Shown here: positions 5,553 through 13,043 of the stretch, piece after piece
Position numbering within the stretch: the stretch's first letter is position 1
Layout of the letters: the number at the start of each line of letters is the position of its first letter
NCBI GenBank assembly: GCA_013816695.1
Contig: JACDDZ010000025.1
Location: 1 to 13,043, forward strand
DNA: 13,043 nt
Direction: 5' to 3'
From: Gemmatimonadaceae bacterium
GTDB taxonomy: Bacteria; Gemmatimonadota; Gemmatimonadetes; Gemmatimonadales; Gemmatimonadaceae
Translations under genes and position numbers: made by a program
Notes under the pieces: generated by a model
Database searches by the model: none
What the model was told of the DNA's origin: nothing
What the model saw: the letters and a program-made list of their open reading frames with translations, nothing else

Positions 5553-6860
5553 ATGTATAGTTCATTGCCCTTTTTGACGGATGCCGACCCTGTTACCTCT
5601 GGGGAAGGTGCTCTCGATCCGCTTGGCCTCTCCCCCTTAGGGGATCGCCTGGCCGAGGAAATACTCCCGGGCCTCCGGGCTCGCATGTCGCATCCTCGCT
5701 TCCTGACTGCGATGGCCGTCGCCTCGGCGGTGTGTGAAGGCATTGAAGATTCGCTGGCATCGGACCACGTCACACCAGCATACATAGTCTTCGAATGGCT
5801 GTTAGTCTCGGGGTTTGTGCGTGCTCCAGATCGATCGCTGAGCAAGGGAACGCCTGGCACTTTCAAGGCGCGGGAGGCGAAGGAGGCAGGCGATCCAATG
5901 TGCGCGCGGACATATCTCCGCTCGCCGGGTGTCTTTGGCTTCCACGGAGTATACAAACCGTTGGCGCGCAAACTCAATATCGTCGACGATGATATGCGCC
6001 TCTCGGAGAATGGGGTCGCGCTGCTCAAGATCTGGGAGAAGGAGCAGGGCCTTACAGGGTTTCTGAATGGCACGCTTAGTCCGGGTCAGGGGAAGCAAGA
6101 GCGCGAATCCCTGAGACACGCAGTGGAAGACGCTTTAAAGGTCGGCCAGACAACACGGTCCCAGGGTTGGTCGGGTTGGGCGTGGCTAGCCTCACACTTG
6201 GCACCGTCGAACGCACGAAACCGAGAAAGAGTTTTTATCTCGGGATTGCTCCAGGAAGGTGACCCGATGCGAAGCGAGATCTTTCGCGCGCTTGAAGGTC
6301 GATTCGGCGTTCAGGTCGAGGAGTCAGCAATCGTCAACTCGCTTCTCAAATCCAAGGTGAGTGCTCCGCTGCGGGATCGGCTGTTGGCCATTCAGCGCTA
6401 TGAGGAAGTTGCACTGCTGCTGGAAGAGGCATTCGATTGGATCCGGTTGATGTCCACCCACGCCGGAGCGCGTGCGATCTCGTCGGTTGAGTTTAGCCTC
6501 AAACCGCGGGCTGTCGAGATTTCAAAGCTTTTGCGGCCGACGTTTGAGCTCGCAGATTCTGCTCTTGGTGAGGTGTCTCCAACCCTGCAACGTCGTTTGC
6601 TCGAATTAGCAAACTCATTCTTGCATGTTACAACAGCCGAAGAGCTGTTCCATGCACTTCTTACGCATCATTCCGTAATCCAACAGAACAAGCAGCCGGA
6701 CGGCAAACGTGACTGGTTCGAGCGATCGATCGATGAGGCGGCCTTTGTAAGGCCGCAATATCAATTGGCGGACATCGATTCGCCACGCACCGCGTGGAAC
6801 AGACCGTATCGACTGCACAGCGTGCTTTCCTTCCTCACCGATTTGGAGACCAACACCTGA
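5553..6860 (+). CDS. Unrecognised 435-residue protein, first gene of a PLD-SNF2 module
   Basis: I do not recognise this family. The 435-residue chain has no signal peptide, membrane segment or obvious catalytic motif and looks soluble and largely helical. Residues about 75-170 (VTPAYIVFEWLL, then SPGVFGFHGVYKPLARKL, then LSENGVALLKIWE) read like a winged-helix or similar DNA-binding unit; this is inference from its spacing and mix of residues. A second helical half (about 240-370) contains an acidic run (EEVALLLEEAFDWIRL). ATG 5553 is the first start in the frame but has no Shine-Dalgarno sequence. The next ATG, at 5685, would remove 44 residues. The 3' end runs into the PLD gene: the stop codon shares bases with a possible CTG start of that gene, so the two are probably co-translated. 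By position it could be a DNA-recognition or scaffold subunit for the nuclease and motor downstream. Confidence 0.8.
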   Translation: MYSSLPFLTDADPVTSGEGALDPLGLSPLGDRLAEEILPGLRARMSHPRFLTAMAVASAVCEGIEDSLASDHVTPAYIVFEWLLVSGFVRAPDRSLSKGTPGTFKAREAKEAGDPMCARTYLRSPGVFGFHGVYKPLARKLNIVDDDMRLSENGVALLKIWEKEQGLTGFLNGTLSPGQGKQERESLRHAVEDALKVGQTTRSQGWSGWAWLASHLAPSNARNRERVFISGLLQEGDPMRSEIFRALEGRFGVQVEESAIVNSLLKSKVSAPLRDRLLAIQRYEEVALLLEEAFDWIRLMSTHAGARAISSVEFSLKPRAVEISKLLRPTFELADSALGEVSPTLQRRLLELANSFLHVTTAEELFHALLTHHSVIQQNKQPDGKRDWFERSIDEAAFVRPQYQLADIDSPRTAWNRPYRLHSVLSFLTDLETNT

Positions 6861-8872
6861 GCTCGCGTAAATCGCCGGAATCCCGAAAGCCGCTCGACTT
6901 ATGGGTCGCACCCGAAGGTGCGGGTGAGCCCTTGATATGCGTTGCAACGAGCTTCACGTTCGACGCGTCATTCTTCGAAACTGAATGCATTGGGCGCTTT
7001 CTTCAGATGGACACACACCCATCGGAGAGTAGTTCAGTCGCCTACCTCATTGAGCGGGAAGAAAAACTGGCAGCAGCTAAGGTGTGCGCTCTCGTCGACC
7101 GGCGGCATGCGCGCGACAAAATGAGTCTGCGGTGGGATGTGCTTGGGGTACTCGTGCCCCGCGGAATTCTTCACTCAAAAGTGTCTCTCTTGGCTTGGGG
7201 GAACCACGTACGCGTCATCATCGGTTCCGGCAACTTGACTGAACCAGGGTATCGCAAGAATCTCGAGGTCTTCGGGGTTATCGATGCTTCACGTTCGACC
7301 GGCGGCGACGTAACTGCGATTAACGCAACGCTAGCGTTCCTAGATTCGGCCATAGACTCCGCACTCGGTGAGAACGGTGAGGACACGGCAAAAACGAGGG
7401 TGCGCCAGTCGGTTGCCGAAGTCCGTCGCCGCGTATCGCGATGGACTGATGTCGCGGGCCTTCAGCAACCGATCTTCGGAACTCGGCAGGTAAGCGTAAT
7501 AACGCAGGTTGGCGCACACTGGCCAGGAGGGGGTCCGCCGCGCTCGGCATCAATTGTTTCACCTTTTTTTGACAAGCCTGGCCGTGATCGATTGGCGATC
7601 GGGAAAGTCATTGACTTGCTTGCTAAGCGGGGGAAACGGAGCATCGAGTTTTCGGTCCGAGTTGACCAGAACCCAGACGGGAGCCGGCGCGTGTTCGCAC
7701 CGAAAGGCATGGTTGATGATGCACGACGGGTCTGCAGTGTGTCCGTTTATCCGGTGACAGGGAGGCAAGGCGAGGACGTGCGTTCGCTGCATGCCAAGAT
7801 GCTCATGCTTAAGAGCGAGCAAGTATCTGCGCTGCTGATCGGCTCCAGCAATTTCACGGCAGCGGGAATCGTGGGGTCAGATACGTTCGGCAATCTGGAA
7901 GCAAACCTTCTGTATATCATCAAGAGCACGGACAGTCGCGCGAATGCCCTTGAAAAGCTGTGGCCCGAGACAGGCGAAAGCCTGGATCTTGATGCTTCTG
8001 ATTTAATTTGGAACCCTGAGCCGGAGGAGGCGGAAGGAGGGGATTTGATTCCGCTTCCGGCATGTTTCCGGGATGCCACGTTCGCTCCGGGCGCACCTTC
8101 AAGATTGATCGTGGCTTTGGGAAGCGACTTGCCGAAGTCGTGGACTATTCGGGTCCCCCATGGTCGAAAGTTGCTGGGGTCAGCTGAAGGTATTGGAGCA
8201 GGCCGTCACACTATCGAATGGGATGAATCGTCCCCGCCGTTTGTTCTCGAAGTCTCATGGGGAACCGTTATTGGCGAAGCCGTTTCAGATTGGCCTGTGA
8301 ACGTGGGAAACCCTGCCGAGCTGCCGCCACCAGACGAACTCAGGGGCCTTGGCCTCGAAGAGCTGCTGGCGATTCTTTCGTCGACACGTCCGCTGTACGA
8401 TGCTGTATCTCGCGTTCTTGCAGGGCGAACTCAGAAACCCAAGCAGGACATTGACCTCGATCCCTTGAAACGACACGATTCGCAGGCAATGCTGCTTCGC
8501 AGGACAAAGCGAGTATCCGCGGCGCTAGATCATTTGAGAGAACGCCTTGAACGACCTGCGCTTACAAAGGAGGCTTATGAGTGGAGGCTACGCGGTCCTG
8601 TTGGGCCGCTCGCTCTCGCCGACGCTTTCGTCCGAGAGGCGACGCTCCCCGGGGAAGCAGGATTCTATCTCGCGGAACTGGCGTTGGCCATTTCGCGAGT
8701 TAACCCATCAGCGGTTATTGTGGGCGGGCTATCTCGCTCTGTCGTCAAAGGATGTCTAGCCTCCACAATAGCGGAGGCGAAACGCCGCATTGAGGGCCTA
8801 TCCTCGATGGAGGATACAAAGTCTTTAGACTCGTACATCCAGGCGGCTTTCGGCCAAGCGGAGGCCAAATGA
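6794..8872 (+). CDS. PLD-superfamily (Tdp1-like) nuclease subunit
   Basis: The protein has up to 692 residues. Two HxK...GSxN motifs mark a bilobed phospholipase-D fold: ILHSKVSLL with H127/K129 and IGSGNLTEPGY with N147; then SLHAKMLML with H333/K335 and IGSSNFTAAG with N353 (numbering from GTG 6794). The aspartate of the classic HKD motif is absent in both halves, and the asparagine pattern is that of Tdp1-like members. A pair of motifs in one chain allows a monomeric active site. Expected chemistry is phosphodiester cleavage through a phospho-histidine; the nucleic-acid substrate is inferred. Residues beyond about 400 are unrecognised. The coordinates use GTG 6794, the only standard start that keeps the N-terminus, although it overlaps the previous gene by 67 bases. 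CTG 6857, with GGAGA seven bases before it, is better placed and would give 671 residues. The 3' end overlaps the SNF2 gene by ATGA. Confidence 0.88.
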   Translation: MEQTVSTAQRAFLPHRFGDQHLSSRKSPESRKPLDLWVAPEGAGEPLICVATSFTFDASFFETECIGRFLQMDTHPSESSSVAYLIEREEKLAAAKVCALVDRRHARDKMSLRWDVLGVLVPRGILHSKVSLLAWGNHVRVIIGSGNLTEPGYRKNLEVFGVIDASRSTGGDVTAINATLAFLDSAIDSALGENGEDTAKTRVRQSVAEVRRRVSRWTDVAGLQQPIFGTRQVSVITQVGAHWPGGGPPRSASIVSPFFDKPGRDRLAIGKVIDLLAKRGKRSIEFSVRVDQNPDGSRRVFAPKGMVDDARRVCSVSVYPVTGRQGEDVRSLHAKMLMLKSEQVSALLIGSSNFTAAGIVGSDTFGNLEANLLYIIKSTDSRANALEKLWPETGESLDLDASDLIWNPEPEEAEGGDLIPLPACFRDATFAPGAPSRLIVALGSDLPKSWTIRVPHGRKLLGSAEGIGAGRHTIEWDESSPPFVLEVSWGTVIGEAVSDWPVNVGNPAELPPPDELRGLGLEELLAILSSTRPLYDAVSRVLAGRTQKPKQDIDLDPLKRHDSQAMLLRRTKRVSAALDHLRERLERPALTKEAYEWRLRGPVGPLALADAFVREATLPGEAGFYLAELALAISRVNPSAVIVGGLSRSVVKGCLASTIAEAKRRIEGLSSMEDTKSLDSYIQAAFGQAEAK

Positions 8873-11673
8873 CATACGCGCCGTTTCGCCCGGCTGCTAT
8901 TCAGCTCGCAAATGAAAGGATTTCGGTCGACGATGCTCTCAGGCAGACTACCGCCGCATCGGAAGTACTCCGGCGTCTTTCGCGGCAACCCGGAATCATT
9001 CTCGCCGACGAAGTAGGAATGGGTAAGACGTTCGTTGCGCTCGCGGTTGCAGCGTCTGTCTTGCTCGACCGGAACGACGGAAACCCCGTTGTCGTGATGT
9101 CTCCACCGAATCTGCGCGACAAATGGCCGAAGGACTGGAATGTATTTCGGGAGCTGTGCCTATCAGGGGATCTCCGGGACCGTTTCAGGGCGGCCTCGGC
9201 TGACTCAGGCGTCGATTTTCTACGCCTCCTCGACGATCCCGAGGATCGTCGAGCCGACATAATCTTCTTGTCGCACGGGGCAATGCACCGCTCGATCGGG
9301 GATGGGTTGGTAAAACTTGCGGTGATCCGCCGAGCATTCAAAAACCGCTCTTCACTCGCGAACCAGCGGAAAAACTTTGGTCGATTTGCTGGCGAGCTTC
9401 TTCAGCTTGGATGGATGGAGAAGTGTGATACCGATCTTCTGGGTGATCTCCTGGAGCTGCCATACGGATCGTGGCTGAAGAGAATCCAAAGTGCGCACGA
9501 GTCGCTTCGAGCAAAATATTCCGATGACCCGGTACCCAATCACCTCGTTGAAGTTCTCGAGTCTATGCCGGGGTCGGATTTCGAGGAAATTGTCGCCGCG
9601 CTGAAAGATCTGCCGATTCGCGAGTCTTCAAATGTCCGCGAGCGCTTGATGGTCGCGAGGCAGAGGATCTCCCAGGGAATGGAAAAGGTATGGAAGACGG
9701 CGCTGAAAAGGGCGGAGTTTCGATCACCTCTTCTGATCCTCGACGAGGCGCACCACGTGAAGAATCCCGCCACGCGGCTCGCTTCACTATTTGCAAGCGA
9801 GGAAGCCGTCGCCGACTCACAGTTTTTTACAAGCGCCGGGCCACTCGGGGGGAAGTTTGAGCGAATGCTGTTCCTGACAGCGACACCCTTTCAGCTTGGG
9901 CATTGCGAACTGATTCGGGTACTGGAACGGTTCGAAGGTGTGTGTTGGACAGGCGGACATCGCCCCGTGATCAACAGAGAGCAGTTCAAGTCGGAGATTA
10001 AGGAATTGGGCAATGTCCTCGACAATGCCCAGTCAGCCGCGCTCCGCCTTAACCGATCATGGGGCCGACTGAAATCAACTGACCTTGTCATTGACGATAC
10101 AATCCTCGATGTCGATGAGTGGTGGAAGCGCGTTAGTGGAGCTGAACCCGAAGGTTTGGTGGGGGAGCTGGTGGAAAAGGTTAGCCGGACAAAGGACGCG
10201 ATGGCGGAGGCCGAGCGCACGTTGTCACCGTGGGTGATTCGATACGTCAAGTCCGCAAATCTCCCTGATTTGCCAGGTATTCCTCGCCGCCTGACCCGTG
10301 ACGGCGCCGCGATCCTACAGGGAGGCGATGCGACAAAGGGACTTGAAATACCCTCGTCCGTTATTCTGCCTTTTTTGTTGGCTGGGCGCGCGCAAACGTT
10401 GCTTGCCTCGACCAAAAACTCGCGAGCGTTATTCGCCGATGGGTTGGCATCTTCGTTCGAGGCCTACCTCGAAACCCGGAGTCAGCGGGCGGATATAGAC
10501 GAAGACGTAGCTCCAGATGAGACGGTGCCTTCGGCGGAACTGGACTGGTATCTCCGTCACCTTGATGCCGCGCTTCCCACAGGAGACCAGGAGAGTCGGT
10601 TCGCTCACCCGAAGATTCGAGCTACCGCTGAGAAAGCGATTTCGCTCTGGAAGCAGGGCGAGAAGGTTCTCATCTTCTGCCACTACCGTGCGACAGGCCG
10701 AGCGCTTCGGCAGCATATCTCGGCGCTGCTTCACAAGGAAATAGTTACCCTTGCGAGCGAAAAGCTCCCCGGTCGGTCGGCGGCCGAGATTGAAAGGGTC
10801 CTAAACAAAATGGGCGATCAGTTTTTCGATGACCAAAAACTGCTCGATGCGATAACTGCGTGGCTCGACCCGATCGTGTCGCAGTTTCCGGAAATATCTA
10901 CTACGAACAGATCCCAAGTCATCGACGTCGTGCGCCGGTTCATTCGTACCCCTTCTTTCCTGGCACGGTATCTTTCACTGGATACTGACGACCTGTACAA
11001 AGAGTTTGTGAGAGCCGCAGAAGCGGAAACTGACGAGCAATATTCGTTGCGCCGGCAAATCGAGCGTTTCTGCGAGTTTCTGTCGAAACGGTGCATCGTG
11101 AGTGAGCGAGAGGAATTCCTCCAGGCGCTCAATTCCGTGCAAACTGGTTCCCACTTGGGGAAAGAAGTCAGGGCTGTCTTTGATCCGGGTGAGGGAGTTA
11201 CGGCTAACGCGGCAACAACGACTCTTTTGCCCAATGTTCGCCTCGCGAATGGCGAAGTACGCAGTGAGACGCGTCGGCGTCTTCTCCTGACTTTCAATAC
11301 ACCGCTTTTTCCTGAAATACTTATCGCGAGCAGCGTAATGGCGGAGGGCGTGGACCTGCATCTGAACTGCCGGTATGTGATTCACCACGACCTGTGTTGG
11401 AATCCTTCGACTCTTGAGCAACGGTCGGGACGAGTGGATAGAATTGGCTGCAAGGCCGAGCAGATGAAGAAGTCAATTAATGTTTTCGTGCCTTACGTCG
11501 CAGCTACGCAGGACGAGAAGATGTTTCGGGTCGTTCGAGATCGGGAACGATGGTTCCAGATACTAATGGGCGAGACCTACGACGTCGATGAGGCGTCAAC
11601 CGACCGTCAGGCGTCCCGCGTCCCCTTACCTCTGGAAGTTCAGAAACAACTTTCCATGCGCCTCCATCCTTAG
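8869..11673 (+). CDS. SNF2-type SF2 ATPase/helicase with long insertions
   Basis: The protein has 934 residues. ATG 8869 sits in an ATGA overlap with the PLD stop and has GGAGG four bases upstream. SF2 motifs are complete: motif I ADEVGMGKT (K53), Ia VMSPPNLRDKW, II LDEAHH (DEAH at 292-295), III LTATP (337-340), IV-like LIFCHYR (about 600-606), V AEGVDL (825-830) and VI QRSGRVDRIG (851-860). The last is diagnostic of SNF2/RapA-type enzymes. About 240 residues separate motifs I and II, and about 220 separate IV and V, both much longer than in ordinary SNF2 proteins, so each RecA lobe carries an insertion. Such motors translocate on duplex DNA using ATP. In this operon it would drive or license the PLD nuclease. 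It resembles the SNF2 component of DISARM in type, but the other DISARM genes are absent. Confidence 0.92.
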   Translation: MTYAPFRPAAIQLANERISVDDALRQTTAASEVLRRLSRQPGIILADEVGMGKTFVALAVAASVLLDRNDGNPVVVMSPPNLRDKWPKDWNVFRELCLSGDLRDRFRAASADSGVDFLRLLDDPEDRRADIIFLSHGAMHRSIGDGLVKLAVIRRAFKNRSSLANQRKNFGRFAGELLQLGWMEKCDTDLLGDLLELPYGSWLKRIQSAHESLRAKYSDDPVPNHLVEVLESMPGSDFEEIVAALKDLPIRESSNVRERLMVARQRISQGMEKVWKTALKRAEFRSPLLILDEAHHVKNPATRLASLFASEEAVADSQFFTSAGPLGGKFERMLFLTATPFQLGHCELIRVLERFEGVCWTGGHRPVINREQFKSEIKELGNVLDNAQSAALRLNRSWGRLKSTDLVIDDTILDVDEWWKRVSGAEPEGLVGELVEKVSRTKDAMAEAERTLSPWVIRYVKSANLPDLPGIPRRLTRDGAAILQGGDATKGLEIPSSVILPFLLAGRAQTLLASTKNSRALFADGLASSFEAYLETRSQRADIDEDVAPDETVPSAELDWYLRHLDAALPTGDQESRFAHPKIRATAEKAISLWKQGEKVLIFCHYRATGRALRQHISALLHKEIVTLASEKLPGRSAAEIERVLNKMGDQFFDDQKLLDAITAWLDPIVSQFPEISTTNRSQVIDVVRRFIRTPSFLARYLSLDTDDLYKEFVRAAEAETDEQYSLRRQIERFCEFLSKRCIVSEREEFLQALNSVQTGSHLGKEVRAVFDPGEGVTANAATTTLLPNVRLANGEVRSETRRRLLLTFNTPLFPEILIASSVMAEGVDLHLNCRYVIHHDLCWNPSTLEQRSGRVDRIGCKAEQMKKSINVFVPYVAATQDEKMFRVVRDRERWFQILMGETYDVDEASTDRQASRVPLPLEVQKQLSMRLHP

Positions 11674-11883
11674 TGTGTGGGGCCTTAGGCGCACTTTGCT
11701 GTCGCCGGTGTCAGAGGGGCGCATAAGATTGCAACACGGCACGCGCACAGGTAGCTCGCTGTTTCACCCAAATTCATACCGCTGCGATGATTACCGGTTC
11801 GGTCGATCAGTCTTGAGCGACGGCTTTGCGAGAGGAAATCGTGCGATTCGACTCTCTTTGATTCTACGTGTGGATCGAGTCCT
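11674..11883. other. Intergenic region between SNF2 gene and AddB-like gene
   Basis: This 210-base gap has no supported gene. Near the SNF2 stop there is only a weak five-base-pair stem (around 11676-11695) followed by three T, insufficient to call a terminator. A short dyad lies at 11830-11856. No good promoter pair was found. A plus-strand frame crossing 11588-11893 has no family features and overlaps the end of the SNF2 gene. Confidence 0.5.
11830..11856. repeat. Two-tier inverted repeat upstream of the AddB-like gene
   Basis: Inner arms AATCG and CGATT (11837-11848) surround two bases, and outer arms GAGAG and CTCTC (11830-11834, 11852-11856) enclose them. It ends 27 bases before ATG 11884. 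It could be a regulator-binding dyad or a weak hairpin followed by TTTG. With arms of only five bases, chance is not excluded. Confidence 0.35.
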
Positions 11884-13043
11884 ATGCCACTAACAATCCC
11901 CGTTTCCGTCGCCGGCGTTGTTGGTGCCGCAAGCGCGAAGCGAAAGCTCCTCATCTGTCCCGACATCAACTACGGCCGCGAGGTACTGGCAGCTCTCGCG
12001 AGATCCTCTGGTGGCTGGATAGGATGGGAGGCGACCAATCTTAGGTCGATCGCTCAGGAAATCGCTTTTGTACCGTTAGCCGAGTCGAAGCGGACGCCGG
12101 GTACCGACATCGCTATCGGTGCGCTCGTTAATCAGGCGTTGGATGAAGTGCTCGCGCAGCGGTCCGCAAACCGAGAGCTGCGCGCGCTCAAAGAGAGCAT
12201 CGGCTTCCGCAATATGATTCGCGATTCCGTTCTGGAGCTCCGCAATGCGGGCGTTTCTTCGAATGTCGTTCGTGCGAAATCAGCCAGCGGATCAGCACTG
12301 CGCGATCTCGCTGCAATCCTCGAGACGTACGAGAAGCTGCTCGACAATTCCGGCCTAATTGATCCAGCCGGAATCTTCCAAGTAGCCATCCGGGAGTTCG
12401 ACACCGAGGCGCAGTACGTCCTCGACTGCGCCGTCTTCATCACCCCGTCGCTGAGAACGCGAGGTCTCCGCGCCCGGCTTCTCGATCTCATCAAGAAACA
12501 CGGCGCCGAAGTGTTGACGACACCAGCGCCTTCAGGGCTGGGTGCGCAGAAGAAGAAAACAGGAAGCACGGAAACCACGATTCAAGTTCTTCAATCCCCG
12601 AAGGACGCGGATTGTTTCGCAGCTGCATCGCCTTCGGACGAAATCCGCGAGGCCTTCCGTCGAATCATCGCCGAGGATATTCGATTCGATGATGTCGAAC
12701 TCGTCGCCACAGACGTCGATACATACGGTATCGCGCTCGACGCTCTGTGCCAGCAGCTCAACATCAGCGCAACGATGTATGAGGGCGTTCCACTCGGTCG
12801 CACGCGACTCGGCCGAGCGCTGGATCGATGGATTCGCTGGCTCAGTGAGGGGCTTCCGGCCGACATCCTCCGCCAAGCGCTCGAAGCAGGCGAGCTTGGG
12901 ACCGGAGGCAACGTTCCATCCGCTGATCTCGCTCGCGAGCTACGTTCGCTCAACATCGGTTGGGGGCGCAATCGTTACGATGCAGCGATCAAAAGTCTCA
13001 AGGATGCGCAGCGCGCAGCGCCCACGCGTCGCCGCGAAGAGGA
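11884..13043 (+). CDS. AddB-like PD-(D/E)XK nuclease-family protein, N-terminal part (runs off the window)
   Basis: An open frame of 386 codons continues past the right edge. The pattern is that of AddB-type helicase-nuclease subunits: a starting segment KLLICPDINYGREVLAALAR, then WIGWEATNLRSIAQEI, a helical block with LRDLAAILETYEKLL, and the UvrD-like block at about residues 252-330 (DEIREAFRRIIAED, FDDVELVATDVDTYG, YEGVPLGRTRLGRAL). AddB partners with AddA to process double-strand breaks before RecA loading. No Walker A motif is visible near the N-terminus (GVVGAASAKRKLL has no GKT/S), so the motor site looks inactive, as in many AddB relatives. The C-terminal nuclease and iron-sulphur residues would lie beyond the window. 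ATG 11884 is preceded only by a weak GATCGAG. It may be the chromosomal flank of the island. Confidence 0.72.
   Translation, partial: MPLTIPVSVAGVVGAASAKRKLLICPDINYGREVLAALARSSGGWIGWEATNLRSIAQEIAFVPLAESKRTPGTDIAIGALVNQALDEVLAQRSANRELRALKESIGFRNMIRDSVLELRNAGVSSNVVRAKSASGSALRDLAAILETYEKLLDNSGLIDPAGIFQVAIREFDTEAQYVLDCAVFITPSLRTRGLRARLLDLIKKHGAEVLTTPAPSGLGAQKKKTGSTETTIQVLQSPKDADCFAAASPSDEIREAFRRIIAEDIRFDDVELVATDVDTYGIALDALCQQLNISATMYEGVPLGRTRLGRALDRWIRWLSEGLPADILRQALEAGELGTGGNVPSADLARELRSLNIGWGRNRYDAAIKSLKDAQRAAPTRRREE

Noticed and set aside
5504..6119. Minus-strand frames opposite the start of the unknown 435-residue gene
   Set aside because: They have no family motifs and low-complexity Ser/Arg composition, and the plus-strand gene fits the operon spacing better.
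5553..11673. A DISARM system
   Set aside because: A PLD protein and an SNF2 motor are present, but there is no DrmA helicase, no DUF1998 DrmB and no methyltransferase in the window.
12132..12971. Minus-strand open frames opposite the AddB-like gene
   Set aside because: They are Ser/Arg-rich shadow frames; the plus strand carries the recognisable AddB-type pattern through the same bases.
1..13043. Insertion sequences, integrase or CRISPR array
   Set aside because: No transposase or recombinase motifs, no terminal inverted repeats around a gene and no regularly spaced repeats were found. The only long direct repeat is the tRNA-derived one.

Overview
This is bacterial DNA with a GC content somewhere in the high 50s (estimated by eye). 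Every supported gene lies on the plus strand. Ribosome-binding sites are weak at most starts, and most adjacent genes overlap by a few bases. I cannot fix the phylum: the partial gene at the right edge recalls AddB-like proteins of Gemmatimonadota or Acidobacteriota-type genomes, but that is only an impression. No transposase, integrase, CRISPR array or methyltransferase was found.

Region 1 (1-1720) is a tRNA-anchored cassette. A complete tRNA-Gln(CUG) at 53-125 is bracketed by two terminator-like hairpins. It is followed by an ATGA-coupled pair: an HNH endonuclease whose N-terminal domain looks PUA/EVE-like, and a small MazG-like nucleotide pyrophosphohydrolase. A diverged copy of the tRNA 3' half, with 29 identical bases at its core, recurs at 1674-1720. 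The pair therefore sits between two tRNA-derived repeats, either as a small integrated cassette or between an intact and a decayed tRNA gene.

Region 2 (1579-5329) starts with a good sigma70-like promoter. It holds a MutT-type Nudix hydrolase coupled by ATGA overlap to a 1032-residue fusion of a phospholipase-D-like nuclease domain, an SF2 helicase and a C-terminal DUF3427.

Region 3 (5553-11673) is a tightly overlapping three-gene set. It encodes an unrecognised 435-residue protein, a PLD-superfamily protein with two Tdp1-like HxK...GSxN motifs, and a 934-residue SNF2-type ATPase with unusually long insertions. The parts (PLD plus SNF2) recall DISARM, but DrmA, DrmB and the methylase are absent. 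This is the best candidate in the window for an undescribed or little-described anti-phage module.

Region 4 (11884 to the right edge) is the N-terminal part of an AddB-like helicase/nuclease-family protein. It runs out of the window and may be the chromosomal flank of the island.

Overall, the window reads as a tRNA-associated defence island in which three nuclease-centred operons are stacked. In the first two, a nucleotide-pyrophosphate hydrolase (MazG-like, then Nudix) is translationally coupled to the nuclease. In the second and third, a PLD domain is combined with an SF2 motor, once fused and once split. All defence roles are inferred from domains and context.
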